Assembly (NCBI GenBank): GCA_034440615.1
Contig: JAOTOM010003846.1
Coordinates: 1 to 64,000, forward strand
Direction of reading: 5' to 3'
Source: Ashinkailepas kermadecensis
Taxonomy: Eukaryota > Arthropoda > Thecostraca > Neolepadidae
DNA length: 64,000 nucleotides
The position numbers and the translations under genes are program-made. This document shows positions 1 through 11,239 of this stretch, piece after piece. The notes beneath the pieces are model-generated. The model worked only from the letters and a program-made list of their open reading frames with translations. It made no database searches and had not been told where the DNA came from. Within the stretch, counting starts at the first letter, position 1; the number at the start of each line of letters is the position of its first letter.

Positions 1-3000
1 TGGGCACCCACAGGAAACGGACCTTCACGCCCATCAGATGAAGTGTTTCAAGTGTGTCATAAATTGGAAACATGGCAATGGTGCGAAAAGGAAAGTGAAG
101 AAAGAGATTGAAGAACAGATTTCGAGTCAGAACAAATGACGACATGGCGCATAGGGTGACAAATTGAACGGTTGCGGACATAGCGAAGGGCAGTGAGAAT
201 GGCGTGCAATTCGGCGATGAAAATGGAGGTCCCGTTTGGCAAGCGATGTTGTTTCGTGTATGTACCGGAAACAATGGCATTTCCTGTGTAATTTGCTTCT
301 TTAGATCCGTTGGTGAAAACAAAAGGAATATGGCGATAACGGGAACGAAACTGGTGGACTTTTTGTTTGACGTATTCTGGACAAAGTTGTGATTTTGGAG
401 TGGTGGTGAGATAAAAAAAATATGTCGTACGGTCATCTGCCACGGTGGTGTAGTTGGTGGAGGAAGAGCAGTAATATGTGGAATATTGTATTGGAGTTGT
501 GTAGAAAATGTTTTGATGCGTGAAGCTATGATAAGGCCGGTTCGCTTTTCGGCGGGACCTAAATAGTCGTGGTTTAAATTTGGGAGAACTTGTAATGATG
601 CATGTGTGGGATGGTGCTCTTTAAATTGAATTATTGCAGCATAGCTAAGTGTTTGTTCCATTCTTCGGAGTTCTAACGGTGGAATTCCTGCTTCTGTTTG
701 TAGAGAATTGATGGGAGAAGTTGTCATTACACCAAGTGCTAAACGGATGATTTTATTTTGTATGGTGTCCAAAAGTTTCAAAGCGGAGGTACTGGCACCG
801 GCGTAGACTAGCGACCTATATTCTATGATGGGAAGAACTAAGGATTTGTAGAGATGTAAAAGCGTATGACGATCGGCTCCGAATGAGGAAGAAGTAATAC
901 AGCGAAATAAATTGAGTCGGTGAAAACATTTGGTCTGAACGTGTTTGATGTGTTGATACATGGATAGCCTACGATCAAAAATAATGCCTAGGAATTTAAA
1001 TGAATTTACAAAAGGTATGTTGTTGTTACCGAGGTGAAGCGGTGTGTCTGGGTTCGGGCAGGGTGTCGATTTGCTAAATATCAGTGTTGCAGATTTTTGG
1101 GCCGAAAACAGGAAACCATACTTTAGGGACCATTCGTGTACTCGGTCAAGTGCGTTTTGTAATCGAATTAAACAATGTTCATAATTTTTGCCGGAGCACC
1201 AAATCGCACTATCGTCTGCAAATAGCGAATATGATAGATTGGCAGGTATGTTATCGAAAAGATCATTAATGATGATGTTAAATAATACTGGTGAAATACA
1301 ACTCCCCTGTGGTAATCCGTTCTGAAGAAAACGTGGGTCGGAGATGGCTGACCGGCACCTGATATGGAATGGACGAGAACCAGATAAAATACCTACTAAA
1401 TAATGTGCTAAGTGTCCCTTTATGCCGAGTTGCTGAATTTTGAAAAGTAATGCGTGTTTGAAAACCATATGGTATGCTTTGCTTATGTCTAAAAATACTG
1501 CTACAGTGTGTTCATGTTTTTTGTAGCCTAGGCGGATGTCTGTCTCTAATCTAATAAGGCGATCTATGGTGCTGCGTCCTCGCCGAAAACCGCATTGAAT
1601 GGGAGATAGAAGAGAATTTGTTTCCAGGTGCCAGGTCAGTCTTTTTATAATAATACGTTCAAAAAGTTTTCCAAGACAACTGGTGAGAGCAATGGGTCGA
1701 AAATTGTTGGGGTCGCTGTGATCTTTGCCGGGTTTTGGTATCGGAATGATGGTGGCTTCTTTCCAAGATTCGGGTAAAAATATGACCTGACCATAATGAA
1801 TTCAATGTTCGTAAGATGGAATGTTTCGTGTGGTCGGATAAATGTCTAAAAAGGAATAATGTAAATTGTCGGGCCCTACAGAAGTGTTACCGGCGGGGGA
1901 CATTGCATTTTCTAGTTCCGAAATTTGAGAAGGAGCATTGTATGTTTCAGTGTTGTCAGAATCGAATTGTGTTAAATCGGTGTGAAAAGCGTGTCGTGCA
2001 TTTTGTAAGAATTCCGGTCTGTAGTTGTTATCAGAAGCCATGGTGTCTGCTATTGTATTTACTATTGTTTGTGGGTCGGTAATGGTGATATTCTGGATTT
2101 TGAGGGCCGGGAGTGATTTAAATGGGATACGTCCGAACAATCGGCGGATTAATTGTCAGATTTGGCTTAAAGGAGTTGAAAGGTGAGTTGTTGTAAATAT
2201 GATGACCATGAACGCCGCCTAGCATCGCGTATGATGCGGCGGGTTCGGGCTCGTTCACGGTTTCGGTGAAGTAAATTGTGTGAATCGGGATGTCTGAGAT
2301 ATTTTAGAAATGCTCTTTTTCTAATTGCGATGGCCTGTGCTACTTCCGGACACCACCATGGAACTGGAATTCTTTTTGTAAAAGGTTTGGTGAGTAGAAT
2401 TGTAGTAGATGCTGCTTCAAAAAGTGTATTTGTAATTATGTTGATGTTTTCGACGGGAGAAATGTTGGAGTTGTATTAAATTGGTGAAAGTTCCTGAAAT
2501 GTTGTCCAATCAGCTTTCGAAATTTTCCAGCGTGGGATAAAACTCGGTGTGGTATCGGTCGCAGTTGAAAAAGTGGGTATCAATTGTATGGGGAAGTGAT
2601 CGCTGTCATGAATGTTTGTGTCTATGGTCCAATCGAAATCGTTGGCCAGAGTTGGAGAGCAAATTGTAAAATCTATTGCAGTTTCTGTGTTATGTGCGAG
2701 GTGAAAAAATGTTGGCTCTCCAGTGTTAAGTATTACTAAATTATGTCGGTCTAAAATGTGTTGAATAATGCGTCCGCGAGTGTCTGGGTGTGTATATTTT
2801 TGTATCCCACGCTGGGCTATGAGCGTTGAAATCGCCAAGTAAGATGAACGGGTTTTCGAAATTTGTGATGAGGTTTTCTAATTGTGTCAAAATGTTTGTG
2901 TTGTCTGTAGACGGTGGAATGTATAGTGAGCATACATCTATATTTCGACCATGTAAATGTAATGTACAAGCTACGGCTTGTAACGGTGAATGAAGTGTAA

Positions 3001-3243
3001 GTTGTGTATGTGTGTGTAATCATTGTTAATGTAAAGGGCTGTACCGCCACTGCGGTGTGATCCACGGACCTCATCGTGGCGGTATAGCGAATAATTGAAA
3101 AGATTGAAATTATGTGTATCGGTAGGCAAAAACCAGGTTTCTTGAAGTGCGATGAGAATCGGAGTTAAGATGCTAAAAAAGGCTTTCATTTCTGCCCATT
3201 TGGAAATCAAACTACGGCAGTTCCATTGTAGAAATATTGACAT
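1..3243 (-). pseudogene. Retrotransposon ORF2: endonuclease, reverse transcriptase, RNase H; disrupted
   Basis: ORF2 would nick target DNA and copy the element RNA. The APE-type endonuclease starts at 3243 with LQWNCRSL, ALQETWF, LLGDFNAHSPAWD and SDHFPI in order, with frame changes near 2975 and 2800. The reverse transcriptase follows in a single frame from about 2140 to 420: QCGFRRGRSTID, VFLDISKAY (first catalytic Asp), GLPQGSCISP and FADDSA at 1211-1222. One in-frame TGA sits at 1802-1804. A frame change at the A8 run 413-420 leads into RNase H, and a second near 80 restores the original frame, ending in VRFLWVP at the window edge. The first RNase H acid is replaced: FTNGSK instead of the usual FTDGS, with the Asn codon at 309-311. 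Confidence 0.9.
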
Positions 3244-3618
3244 TGGTGAAAATTAATATTTGTCGGCACCTTTCGGTGCATGTCGGAGCCAGGATTGTAA
3301 TTCTGGCGGCCATGTGGGTTGGGTGCGGACAGCTCCGGCGGTGGACCCGCCAAAGCCGTCCGGCCGGCCAATGACCTTGGCAAGGTCACGGCGACCGGTC
3401 ACTGACGTGGGTGCCGGCCGGCGCTGGACATGCAGGGCTCGATCGGCGGCCCGCTGACGGCGAATTTTCTCCCGCAGCGGAGTGGCTGCGGGGCCTGTTA
3501 CTCCTCCCTGGAGTGGTCCGTTTGTTGGGAGCCGGAGAGGTTTGTGTGTTGGGAGCCAGGGTGGTTTGTGTCGGTGTGGTCAGTAGTGTAAGTTTTTTTA
3601 GTGGAGCTAAACCGGGAA

Positions 3619-4818
3619 TTATGTCTGTTTAAATCGAGGTTGAAGTAGTATTGACGCGACGTGTGGGGGGAGCAACGGTGGCCGCCTGAGCATAAGTTTT
3701 AGTTGACGGGGAGGGGGCTTCGACAGACCGTCGGGCCTGGGGTATGACACCCCGGTCGTGGCCTTGACAGCGCAGACCTCCTTCTCCTTGCGCCAAACTG
3801 GGCAGAGGGGTGATGTGGTCAGGTGATCGGATGTGTTGCAGTTGAGGCAATGGGCAGGTTTGGAGCAGGTGGATTCGGGATGAGGTGGTTCGCCGCACTT
3901 GGGGCATCGGGCTGGTTGGCGACATGTTTTGCTGTCATGGCTGAAGTTCTCCGCAGTTAAAACAGCGGAGAAAATTGGGAATAAAGACACGGACTTGGAA
4001 TCGGATGTAGCCGGCGAGGAGGGTCTTGGGAAGAGTGGTAGAATTGAAGGTAAGGACAAGGAGGCTCGTATCACGTTTCTGGCCGTCTTTAAAGGAAGTG
4101 ATGCACCGGACGTGGGTCACCCCCTCCGGCCTGAGCTCCGCCTGGATATCTTCCTCAGACATGAAGCGGAGCTCCGGTGCGAAAACGGTGCCCTTGGTGG
4201 TGTTGCGGTTTGAATGGAGAGTGATGGTGACGAATTTTCCACAAAATGTTGTGGTGCGGAGGAGGGCTTTGGTTTGGGCTCGGGATTGGGTTTTAATGAC
4301 CAAAGTTCCGTTCGCAGGAGCTTCAATGTCGGGATTGGCTAGGGAGCAGATGGCAAGGAGTTGTTTAGTCGGCCAGAAAACGTTGATACGGCGAAAGGAA
4401 ACGGATTCCTCGACAGGCTTGATGACGATGTACGAGCCAGCACTGTCGAGGTAGGGTTCGATAGGTTGGATTGGTTCAGGTTGGAAGGGCGTGGTCTGGG
4501 TCGGGCGTTGGTCAGCGGTGTGGATCGTGATGGTTTGGTCCGGATTGCGTGACGGGTTCGTGGTCTTTGTTCGAGCAGGGGTCGGCGAGGCGCAAAGGGC
4601 TTCCATGGCGTCATCAAGGGGAATTGCCGGCGTGGGTCATCAATGGTCGTGTCGAGAGGTTGGGCATCAGGGGCCAAGTCCGGGGTCGCGCAATGGTCAT
4701 CTGGTGTGGTCAGCGGGGGAAACTCAGACTCGGAGTCCTGTGGCGAGCTGGGGTCATTTTCCTTTTTCCTCTTTTCCCCATCACGGGGAAAAATCCCTAC
4801 CGAACGAAACCTAAACAA
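3619..4818 (-). pseudogene. Retrotransposon ORF1 (gag-like RNA-binding protein), frameshifted
   Basis: ORF1 would coat the element RNA as a nucleic-acid chaperone. The reading starts near 4818, is Pro/Thr/Ser-rich, and changes frame near 4610. A middle domain follows, and after another frame change near 3945 come the zinc knuckles. Visible knuckle motifs are CFNCGE followed by SHDSKTC (C-x2-C-x4-H-x4-C), then CPKCGEPPHPESTC, then CLNCNTSDHLTTSPLC. This row of CCHC knuckles is characteristic of ORF1 in I and Jockey relatives. The two frame changes mean no intact protein is made. It lies directly upstream of ORF2, as expected. Confidence 0.85.
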
Positions 4819-4864
4819 ACACGCAGATCAAAGGGAACGGAAATACTACGACGATGTAAATCAA

Positions 4865-4931
4865 GTGGGGCGACGGGTGTCACCCCACAAGAGAACGAAA
4901 TGAGAAAAAAGAGCGACGGGTGTCGCCCCAC
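4865..4931 (-). repeat. Duplicated hairpin motif in the retrotransposon 5' UTR
   Basis: The motif cgacgggtgtc(a/g)ccccac occurs twice, at 4871-4888 and 4914-4931. The first copy with its flank (4865-4888) is self-complementary: GTGGGG(T/C)GAC pairs with GTCGCCCCAC around a four-base loop, with one G-U pair. Placed just before ORF1, it could be a structured leader or promoter element of the retrotransposon. That role is inferred. Confidence 0.6.
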
Positions 4932-4990
4932 GAAAATGAAAAATATAAAAACTGCAATAACAAGCAGTCAGACGCGCCAAAAATATGGCA

Positions 4991-6789
4991 CAGCGGAGTA
5001 GTCAGCGGGTTCTGGTCAGGTGCAGGCCAATAGTACTCAACACTCCATGGGAACCAACCTTCAAGTTTAAAGTCTTTTCATGGACTGCAATACGTATGGG
5101 CTGTTCTGAACTGGCTCATGAACAGGTTATTGTAGGCACCTCGGTAGGTACCTGAGTGCCTACTATCGGGTAGGCGACTGCACCCATTCGTATTACTACT
5201 GCGGTACCTATTCCACATCGGAACTTCCTTCGCCCTGCGTTTGCAGTTTCTAAACTCATCAGAAAAACTATTCATTCTGACTTGTCGGTGAGATATTTTA
5301 GCACTTACGCACGCGAAATATCGGTCAAATAGCATCCAACTCCACGTCCTCCTCTCGACGCAGTCCGTACCTTCACAACTTCCAGCTGGGCAGGTAGCAT
5401 GGGTCTTCACTGCAGTTAAGCGGCAAGTACTGCCATCCCCGCTCACCCGGCAGTCAAGCGTCGACCCGCCGAGGTTCACCCCACAGACAGGTGTCATGAG
5501 ACTCGGGCGTGCAGACTTATTTGCTCGTCACATGGAACATTACGCGTACTTGAATGGTACCCACTTTGACAAACAACATGACCAATGCATTATGGTGAAG
5601 AAAACCTAACTCAACTAGCATTTCCCTGTTCGATCACAAGCAAGTTGTTTAGGTTCCGCATCTGCGGAACCTAAACAACACAATGGTATTCTCTTGGTCC
5701 CAGGTTTCAAGTGCATGATACCTGGCAAATCCAGCGTGCAAATGTACCTATCGGGAGCGTCTCTATTTACAACGTGTGTGATCATAGTACTTTGTAGCTA
5801 GCGATCTGCGCGTAGTTCGCCGAAGACTTACTTTGCACCAAATATTTCCATTACCGCATGTAATTGTTGCGGTCATTTTAACGGTAGTCAAATATGAATA
5901 GCTCAGGGCTACAGGCTTCCTAGAAAACGTAGGAACTTCTATCAACTACACATTTGTCCTCCTTCGGGATGAATTTGCTACTGAGTCTGCGCGTTTCAGC
6001 TCAAACCTGCTACACACGTCGGTAAGCGTCAGTTACAGGCTAATCACCACGCATGAGTGCACGTGGGCATTCGTCCGTTCACGGTGGAATACACATCAAA
6101 GTTCACATCATTTTGCGAATGCATGCTAACGAGACCTCGTGAAGGCTTGCCACCGCTTGCAATATAGATGATGCCCTGATGACTCACTGGTCTCGCCTCT
6201 GGTCTCTTATGAGGAAACTTCAAAGCGGCATCCTACAATATTCAGTAGTTCTTTGAGAAAAACCATACTGATCTCCGCGCCACACGGGTAGACTAACAAG
6301 TAACTAATTAACCAAATTAAATATATATTCGTACAGGGTGCTGCATCTTCTGATCCCGACAGCTGCAATGCTTTATTTGGCGTGAATTAAATGGTGTGTC
6401 ATGTGTCACAAAAACGGTGCCGATATGAAATTCGCTTTAGAACACTGAAACGAACTAAATGTTTCATGTATATGCCAAACCTAACTGGTGCGAAGCGATT
6501 AAAGTTGTATGACTGTGCGACTGACCCAGCGCGTTGGGGTGGTCGCATAGTCATAAAACTTTCAGCTTTCGCTCTGTTGTCTTTGGTTAAAATAAAGCGC
6601 GAATATGGCAAATATCGCAATTTTCATTCAGGTATGCATGGTAACTATATTGACGTCAATATGAAATATAACTTCCACGTTTCCATTTTCCTTCATTGGG
6701 AAGCTGCACTCACTCAAAACTTGACATCTGCACGGAACACAATCGTCCAAGTTTAATCAAATATCCTGTCTCTCTTCAGCCTGCCTCAC
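4991..6789. other. Unannotated sequence with one palindrome
   Basis: I see no supported gene. Open frames at 5078-5497 (minus, Cys-containing) and 6391-6756 (plus) show no recognisable domain or exon structure. The only distinct structure is the palindrome at 5644-5679. Confidence 0.5.
5644..5679. repeat. Perfect 36-bp palindrome
   Basis: Two exactly complementary 17-base arms (GTTGTTTAGGTTCCGCA at 5644-5660 and its complement at 5663-5679) are separated by TC. It could extrude as a hairpin or be the solo end of a small mobile element. No flanking duplication or CTRR-type Helitron end was seen. Confidence 0.8.
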
Positions 6790-7024
6790 CTCTCTAACAT
6801 TAACCGGAACTTGTTCAGTTCCTTGGACCTTTCATGCAGTGATTCTACTCCCTGCTCCATATTCTTCAAGCTTATGATTGGAATGTCCTCGGTTTTCCAC
6901 ATCTGTGCTATCTCAGCTGCTTTATGGCGGACTGCCACGTACCTTTGCTTTCCTTTTGGGGAGAGACTTTTTCTGTTCTCTTCCAGAAAGCGGGTATAAT
7001 TCACGACGTTTTTACTGGTTGCAA
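6790..7024 (-). CDS. Candidate internal exon, unrecognised protein
   Basis: Minus-strand open stretch of 235 nt with plausible splice sites at both ends: acceptor CCTAAGTTTCAG just before 7024 and donor GAGAG|GTGAGG after 6790. The reading contains NYTRFLEENRKSLSPKGKQR, AVRHKAAEIAQMWK and SLHERSKELNKFRLMLER. It is charged and looks helical with ordinary amino-acid balance, unlike the chance frames nearby. Splice phases are 1 at entry and 2 at exit. Entry phase 1 is compatible with the donor that ends the large exon at 24295, so it could be a later exon of that gene across a 17-kb intron. No family was recognised, and it could belong to another gene or a mobile element. Confidence 0.4.
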
Positions 7025-9419
7025 CTGAAACTTAGGAAGGTTGGCAGGTGGTCGGAAGAGAAAACTTAGAAAACTTAGACTGCGGTATCCAGAGCTGGAG
7101 ATCTCTCACGAAGCCAGGGGGTCCAAGTCCTTACTTTCAAGACATATTCTCAGATTGAGTGTGGAAAATTAACAACTCATTATTAGCAGGGTACCAAACC
7201 AGCGGGCTCCAGACCCCCACTCTCCGACCCACCCGGGATCTCCCGTCATGGCTGTAGCGTTTCCATCTTGGCATGCCTCACTCACAACGGAAATCTTACA
7301 ATGCGAGGCGGACACGCCCCACTGGCGTCTCCGGCCTGACCATCGCCAACTGCTGTGGTTAGCAACAACTGGACACGATTTGGTCCACTAACTCCACCTT
7401 CCCATCGGCAACCAACACCTACGGATCCCTGCATAGCAGTACTTTCGACAATATCAAGCCGTTGGAATAACATGCCGTTGGAAGCTGATGGGCGTCCGCC
7501 GCTGATAACATTGGCGGCCGCCATGGCCGCTGCCGCTCACTGAGATCTGGTGCGGTGGCTGTCTGTGCAAATACCGGTGTAATCTAGTTGGGACTGATCA
7601 CCACGAGTGAAGGGATGGGGTAGGACCTATGTGAAGGGACATCAACACTAGCAACACCGGCACCAGCAATGGTGGTGGCCGATACAACTGCTATCAAACG
7701 CCATTGTTGGTTCGGGGACCGATGACATTCGGGGTCACTGGAACCTCTTTGGAGGAGTGGGGATGTGAGGGGGGGGAGAAACAAAGAGGTCAAACAATAT
7801 TTTCGTTTTCGCGGCTTGAAACTGTATGCGGGGGACTGGACAATTCTTAAGAGCATTAACCACAGTCTACCCTCCCCCGCCCTCCCTCATCGCTGGCGAC
7901 AACTTGCTGCTGTGTCCTGGTCATGGGCGTAGTTTTCTAAAATTATTGCGAGTGGGGGACGCAATACATGAAGGCAATGGGCCGACACAAATGGATTTTG
8001 GGTATTCCACATAGGCTTCCATGCTAAAAGTTGACATTATTTGGGGGGGGGGCAAGTGCCCTCTTAAAAGCATTCAAAGCTACACTCCTGGTACTGACGG
8101 CCCACCCGACCGCATGCTCGTGAAAGTAGTGATGAAATCTGGGGTCTATCAGGTACGAGCAAAAGGGTGAAATAGGCCATTCGTGCATGGATATGTTTGG
8201 CAGTTCATTGTGGTCACAGAAATTATTCTTTTGTTTTTATAATCGGTAGCCGGTCGCTCGCCTCATTGACATAACTTCATTATTAAAACTGATTGGTCAA
8301 ATTTTCAGAAGACCAGGGCGGACTCAACAGCGGATTTCTACAAGGATACAGTTCCTAATTTAGTGCATTGACATGGATCCTTTAGGCAGTGGCACAGCCA
8401 GGACTTATCTAAGGGGACGACACCAATTAACCTCATATTATGTGGTGTTAGGCGGTATTTTAAACATTGCTACATGCGATTAAGACAGGGACTCGTCTAA
8501 GAGATTTTGAGTGGGAGGCCGTGTCCATTGGCTACTGCAGGGCCATCGCCACCGCCCAGCTGACTTCTGCCCATGCAGTAGTGCTAAACCAATGGGAGAC
8601 GTCCTCTGACTGGGTGGGCAGCAGCCGAAACTGGAGGGTTGCCCCCCCCCCACTCCCAGTAAACATGCCAGACGAGTCCCTGGATTAAAAAACAAATTTT
8701 CTGAAGAGGGTAGGGGTGGGGTGGTTGGCTACCAGGACAGCAACCGGATTTGTATTATGAGGAAGGGAGTAATTATTTCTGGAGGCATACTCAATAAGAA
8801 AAATGACCACCGTAGGTGTGAATGTTTGAAACAGTGTGGGCTGTCCAAAAGATATATTTCGACGAGAGGTGCAGTACGAAAATTTCCAAGACTAAAATAC
8901 TGGAGAATATTGCAAGCTTATGAACCACTTAACTTGAATTTTGTTATTCCTCTCAAGAGCTTAGCCCAGGGAGTTAATTATTTCACTTAAAATGTAATGA
9001 AGACGCTGAAATTCTGAGCACCCCATGACTTAGTCTTAGTCAGGACTCAGGAATTGATCCTAAATACATAAGGATACTGAATAACTGTCGGGACGCTTGG
9101 GCTGCTGTTGGCGGTTCAGGACTGCTGTGTCGGTGCACTCAAGCTGATGTTGAGCCCCTGGATTAATGTTTAGCGTTTCATGTTGTTGAAAGCCTGCCAA
9201 CCCATTGTTGGTATCGGTAGGGTGGACCTGCGCTGTTGTTAGGCCTCTATTGTGGTGCTACTCAGCTATTGGTGGACACAAATTAGCATAAGTGGGACAT
9301 AATTACGCATTTGGGTTCGCAGGGGCATGCGCCATTTCGAGAATATACCAAAATAATACCCGTTCTTGAAAGTCTAGAAGGGACCTTTAGCGCCGTCAGA
9401 CGAGGCCCATGTAGGCTAC
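7025..9419. other. Unannotated intergenic or intronic sequence
   Basis: No supported gene. It holds G/C homopolymer runs (near 8041-8051 and 8641-8651) and the motif CAGTGGCACAGCCAGG at 8387-8402. That motif resembles the CAGNGG start of hAT-type terminal repeats, but no partner end was found. Confidence 0.4.
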
Positions 9420-10160
9420 AAACTGGTCGTATTCCTATTTCTAGAAGCTCCTTGAATTATCCAACTTCCCAGAAGCTCTGCAACTCCCAGGGCTCCTCAG
9501 GCTCCAATGGTACTCAATCTTCCAGGAGCCCGCAACGCCTGCAAGTGCCAGCGAACTACAAGCTTCCCCGTACAGCCAAATGTGGCCGCTAAACTTTAAG
9601 GAAGCACCCCAGCTTTATGAGGCACCTCCGGCTTTAAGGTGCTCACTCCTGCTCCCAAGAACCACTCCTGTTCCAAGCTGGTCCACTAACTCTCGGGACT
9701 CTTCCAGCTCTCACCCTTAACCCTTAAAATTCTTCAAATTCCCATAGGGTGTCCATCTTCCAGAGCTTCTATTCAAGCTGTCTGGGGATTCTCAAAATCA
9801 GAAAGATCGTTTTTTTTTAAACATTTCCAGTGCTCTCTATCTCCCATAACCCCCGAATTGCAGGCACCCTTCTCTTTTCAAAGGCCATCCAGCTTCTGCA
9901 GAGATAACCGAGCTTCATGGGGAACTATGTACAACTAATATGATCTCTCCAGTGTCAAGTGTGTCTCCCACTTCGAGAGTCCATCCAGCTTAAATTCAAG
10001 CTAGCCCACCAGCCCCAAGGGCCCCCCTAGTTTCAAAAGGTCCATCCAGCATTAAATGGTCCCGCCAATGTTAAGGGCTCCTCCAGCTTCAAGAGGCCTC
10101 TCCAGCTCCGAGGTGCCCCTCCTGTTCCCAACTGGATCTAAAAAACTCTCAAGATTCCTC
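9420..10160 (+). repeat. Degenerate short tandem repeat tract (AGCTTC/CTCCAGC-rich)
   Basis: Phrases such as CTCCAGCTTCAAG, CCACTCCTGTTCC and CAACTGG or AAGCTGG recur with gaps and substitutions. Two longer related segments lie near 9640-9715 and 10105-10165 (CTCCTGTTCC, then AACTCTC, then a CTTCCA or TTCCTC end). It looks like an old, decayed minisatellite. Unit length is uncertain, roughly 20-35 bp. Confidence 0.45.
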
Positions 10161-11067
10161 TATCGAGCTGAAACAAGACCACTTTCGGCGTGATTTGCGC
10201 GGCGAAAATTTCTGGTTTCGCATGGTGCAAATCCACCCATTTCTTGTTTGATCTGGTGTAAATTTGATTGTTCCGCCCGTCTCCTTGGCTGAGCCTCTGC
10301 TCTTTGGATATTGATTAGAGATAATAGCACAAAAACGCCTTCTGTTCCACCAATATTTTTGTTAATGCTTCACACCTGCCAAGATTACTTCACAATGTCG
10401 GTTGGAACATTTGTAGTTCACATGTACTGATTACACGAAATACATGATTACACAGATTACACCTGAAATTTATGCGATTCGGGGCCCCATTCGGCCTGCT
10501 AGGGCTACGTAGCCTGTGAAGCATGATATTAACTATTGGCTTGTACGTATAGATCATACCGAATGTATTATATGTTCGGTCGGCATTCTTCAATAAGGAA
10601 TAGAGAAAATGACAACGTAGGTTTTTAGATGAAAAATATAAGAAAACAGGAGATAATCCAAGTTTTTCCAAAACGAAACCGGGAACCAGGCCCAAAAATA
10701 AACGGGACAAATTATATATGTTACAAAACTGGGGTAGGGGTGGGGGCATGTCCCTCTAGAACCTGCTAACGTGACTACACACATGGCTCGCCTTTATATA
10801 TTGTTGTGCATTTATTTCTGCAAGCAGCCACCAAAGGTGAAGTTGTTGACATGCCGTTTGTGTGGATAATTGTTGTTTTCGATGGCAAGGGCACCATAGT
10901 ACCGGATCGGCAGTTGCTTTTTAGAGAAGAAAAATACTTTGCTGACACATCCTAGTGTTGGCAGTAGCGAACTGCAATCAGTTGATGTTGCCAGTTCTCC
11001 GAATGAATGTAGATGCCGGCGGGGCTGGTAGGTAATGACATCTGACTTACACTACCCGGACTTACAG
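10161..11067. other. Unannotated sequence
   Basis: I see no gene, RNA or clear repeat here. Open frames on either strand are short and show no family resemblance. Confidence 0.4.
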
Positions 11068-11234
11068 CACTGGTGCAAGAAAACACGCTACTGCGCGCCG
11101 ACGACCTTTACCTCCCCCGCCGTAGCGGGACCAGCTGCGACCAAACACTGGTGCAGGATACCAAGCCAGTGCGCGCCGACCACCTTTACCTCCCCGGCCG
11201 TAGCGGAACCAGCTGCGACCAAACACTGGTGCGC
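11068..11234 (+). repeat. 78-bp tandem duplication, about 2.1 copies
   Basis: Copy 1 (11068-11145) and copy 2 (11146-11223) both begin CACTGGTGCA and end CAGCTGCGACCAAA. A third copy starts at 11224 and stops after about 11 bases. The unit is a multiple of three, so one plus frame reads a repeated peptide (TFTSPAVA.PAATKHWC). I do not regard that as a gene. Confidence 0.85.
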
Positions 11235-11239
11235 TTGAC

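Larger units (their letters stand above)
1..4990 (-). mobile_element. I-group non-LTR retrotransposon, 5' end and most of body, degenerate
   Basis: This is a non-LTR retrotransposon read right to left: 5' untranslated region near 4990-4820, ORF1 with zinc knuckles, then ORF2 with endonuclease, reverse transcriptase and RNase H. The 3' end lies beyond the left edge of the window. An APE endonuclease plus a C-terminal RNase H places it in the I group (I/Nimb, LOA or R1 relatives) rather than CR1 or L2. The copy is dead: several frameshifts, one internal stop codon and a lost catalytic residue. The 5' boundary is approximate because no target-site duplication can be checked with the 3' end missing. 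Confidence 0.9.

Noticed and set aside
5078..5497. 139-codon Cys-containing minus frame (possible secreted domain)
   Set aside because: The Cys spacing matches no family I know and there is no signal peptide. Possible GT sites are not enough to call an exon.
6391..6756. 121-codon plus frame
   Set aside because: A 73-codon frame is open opposite it, there is no recognisable motif and the flanks are AT-rich.
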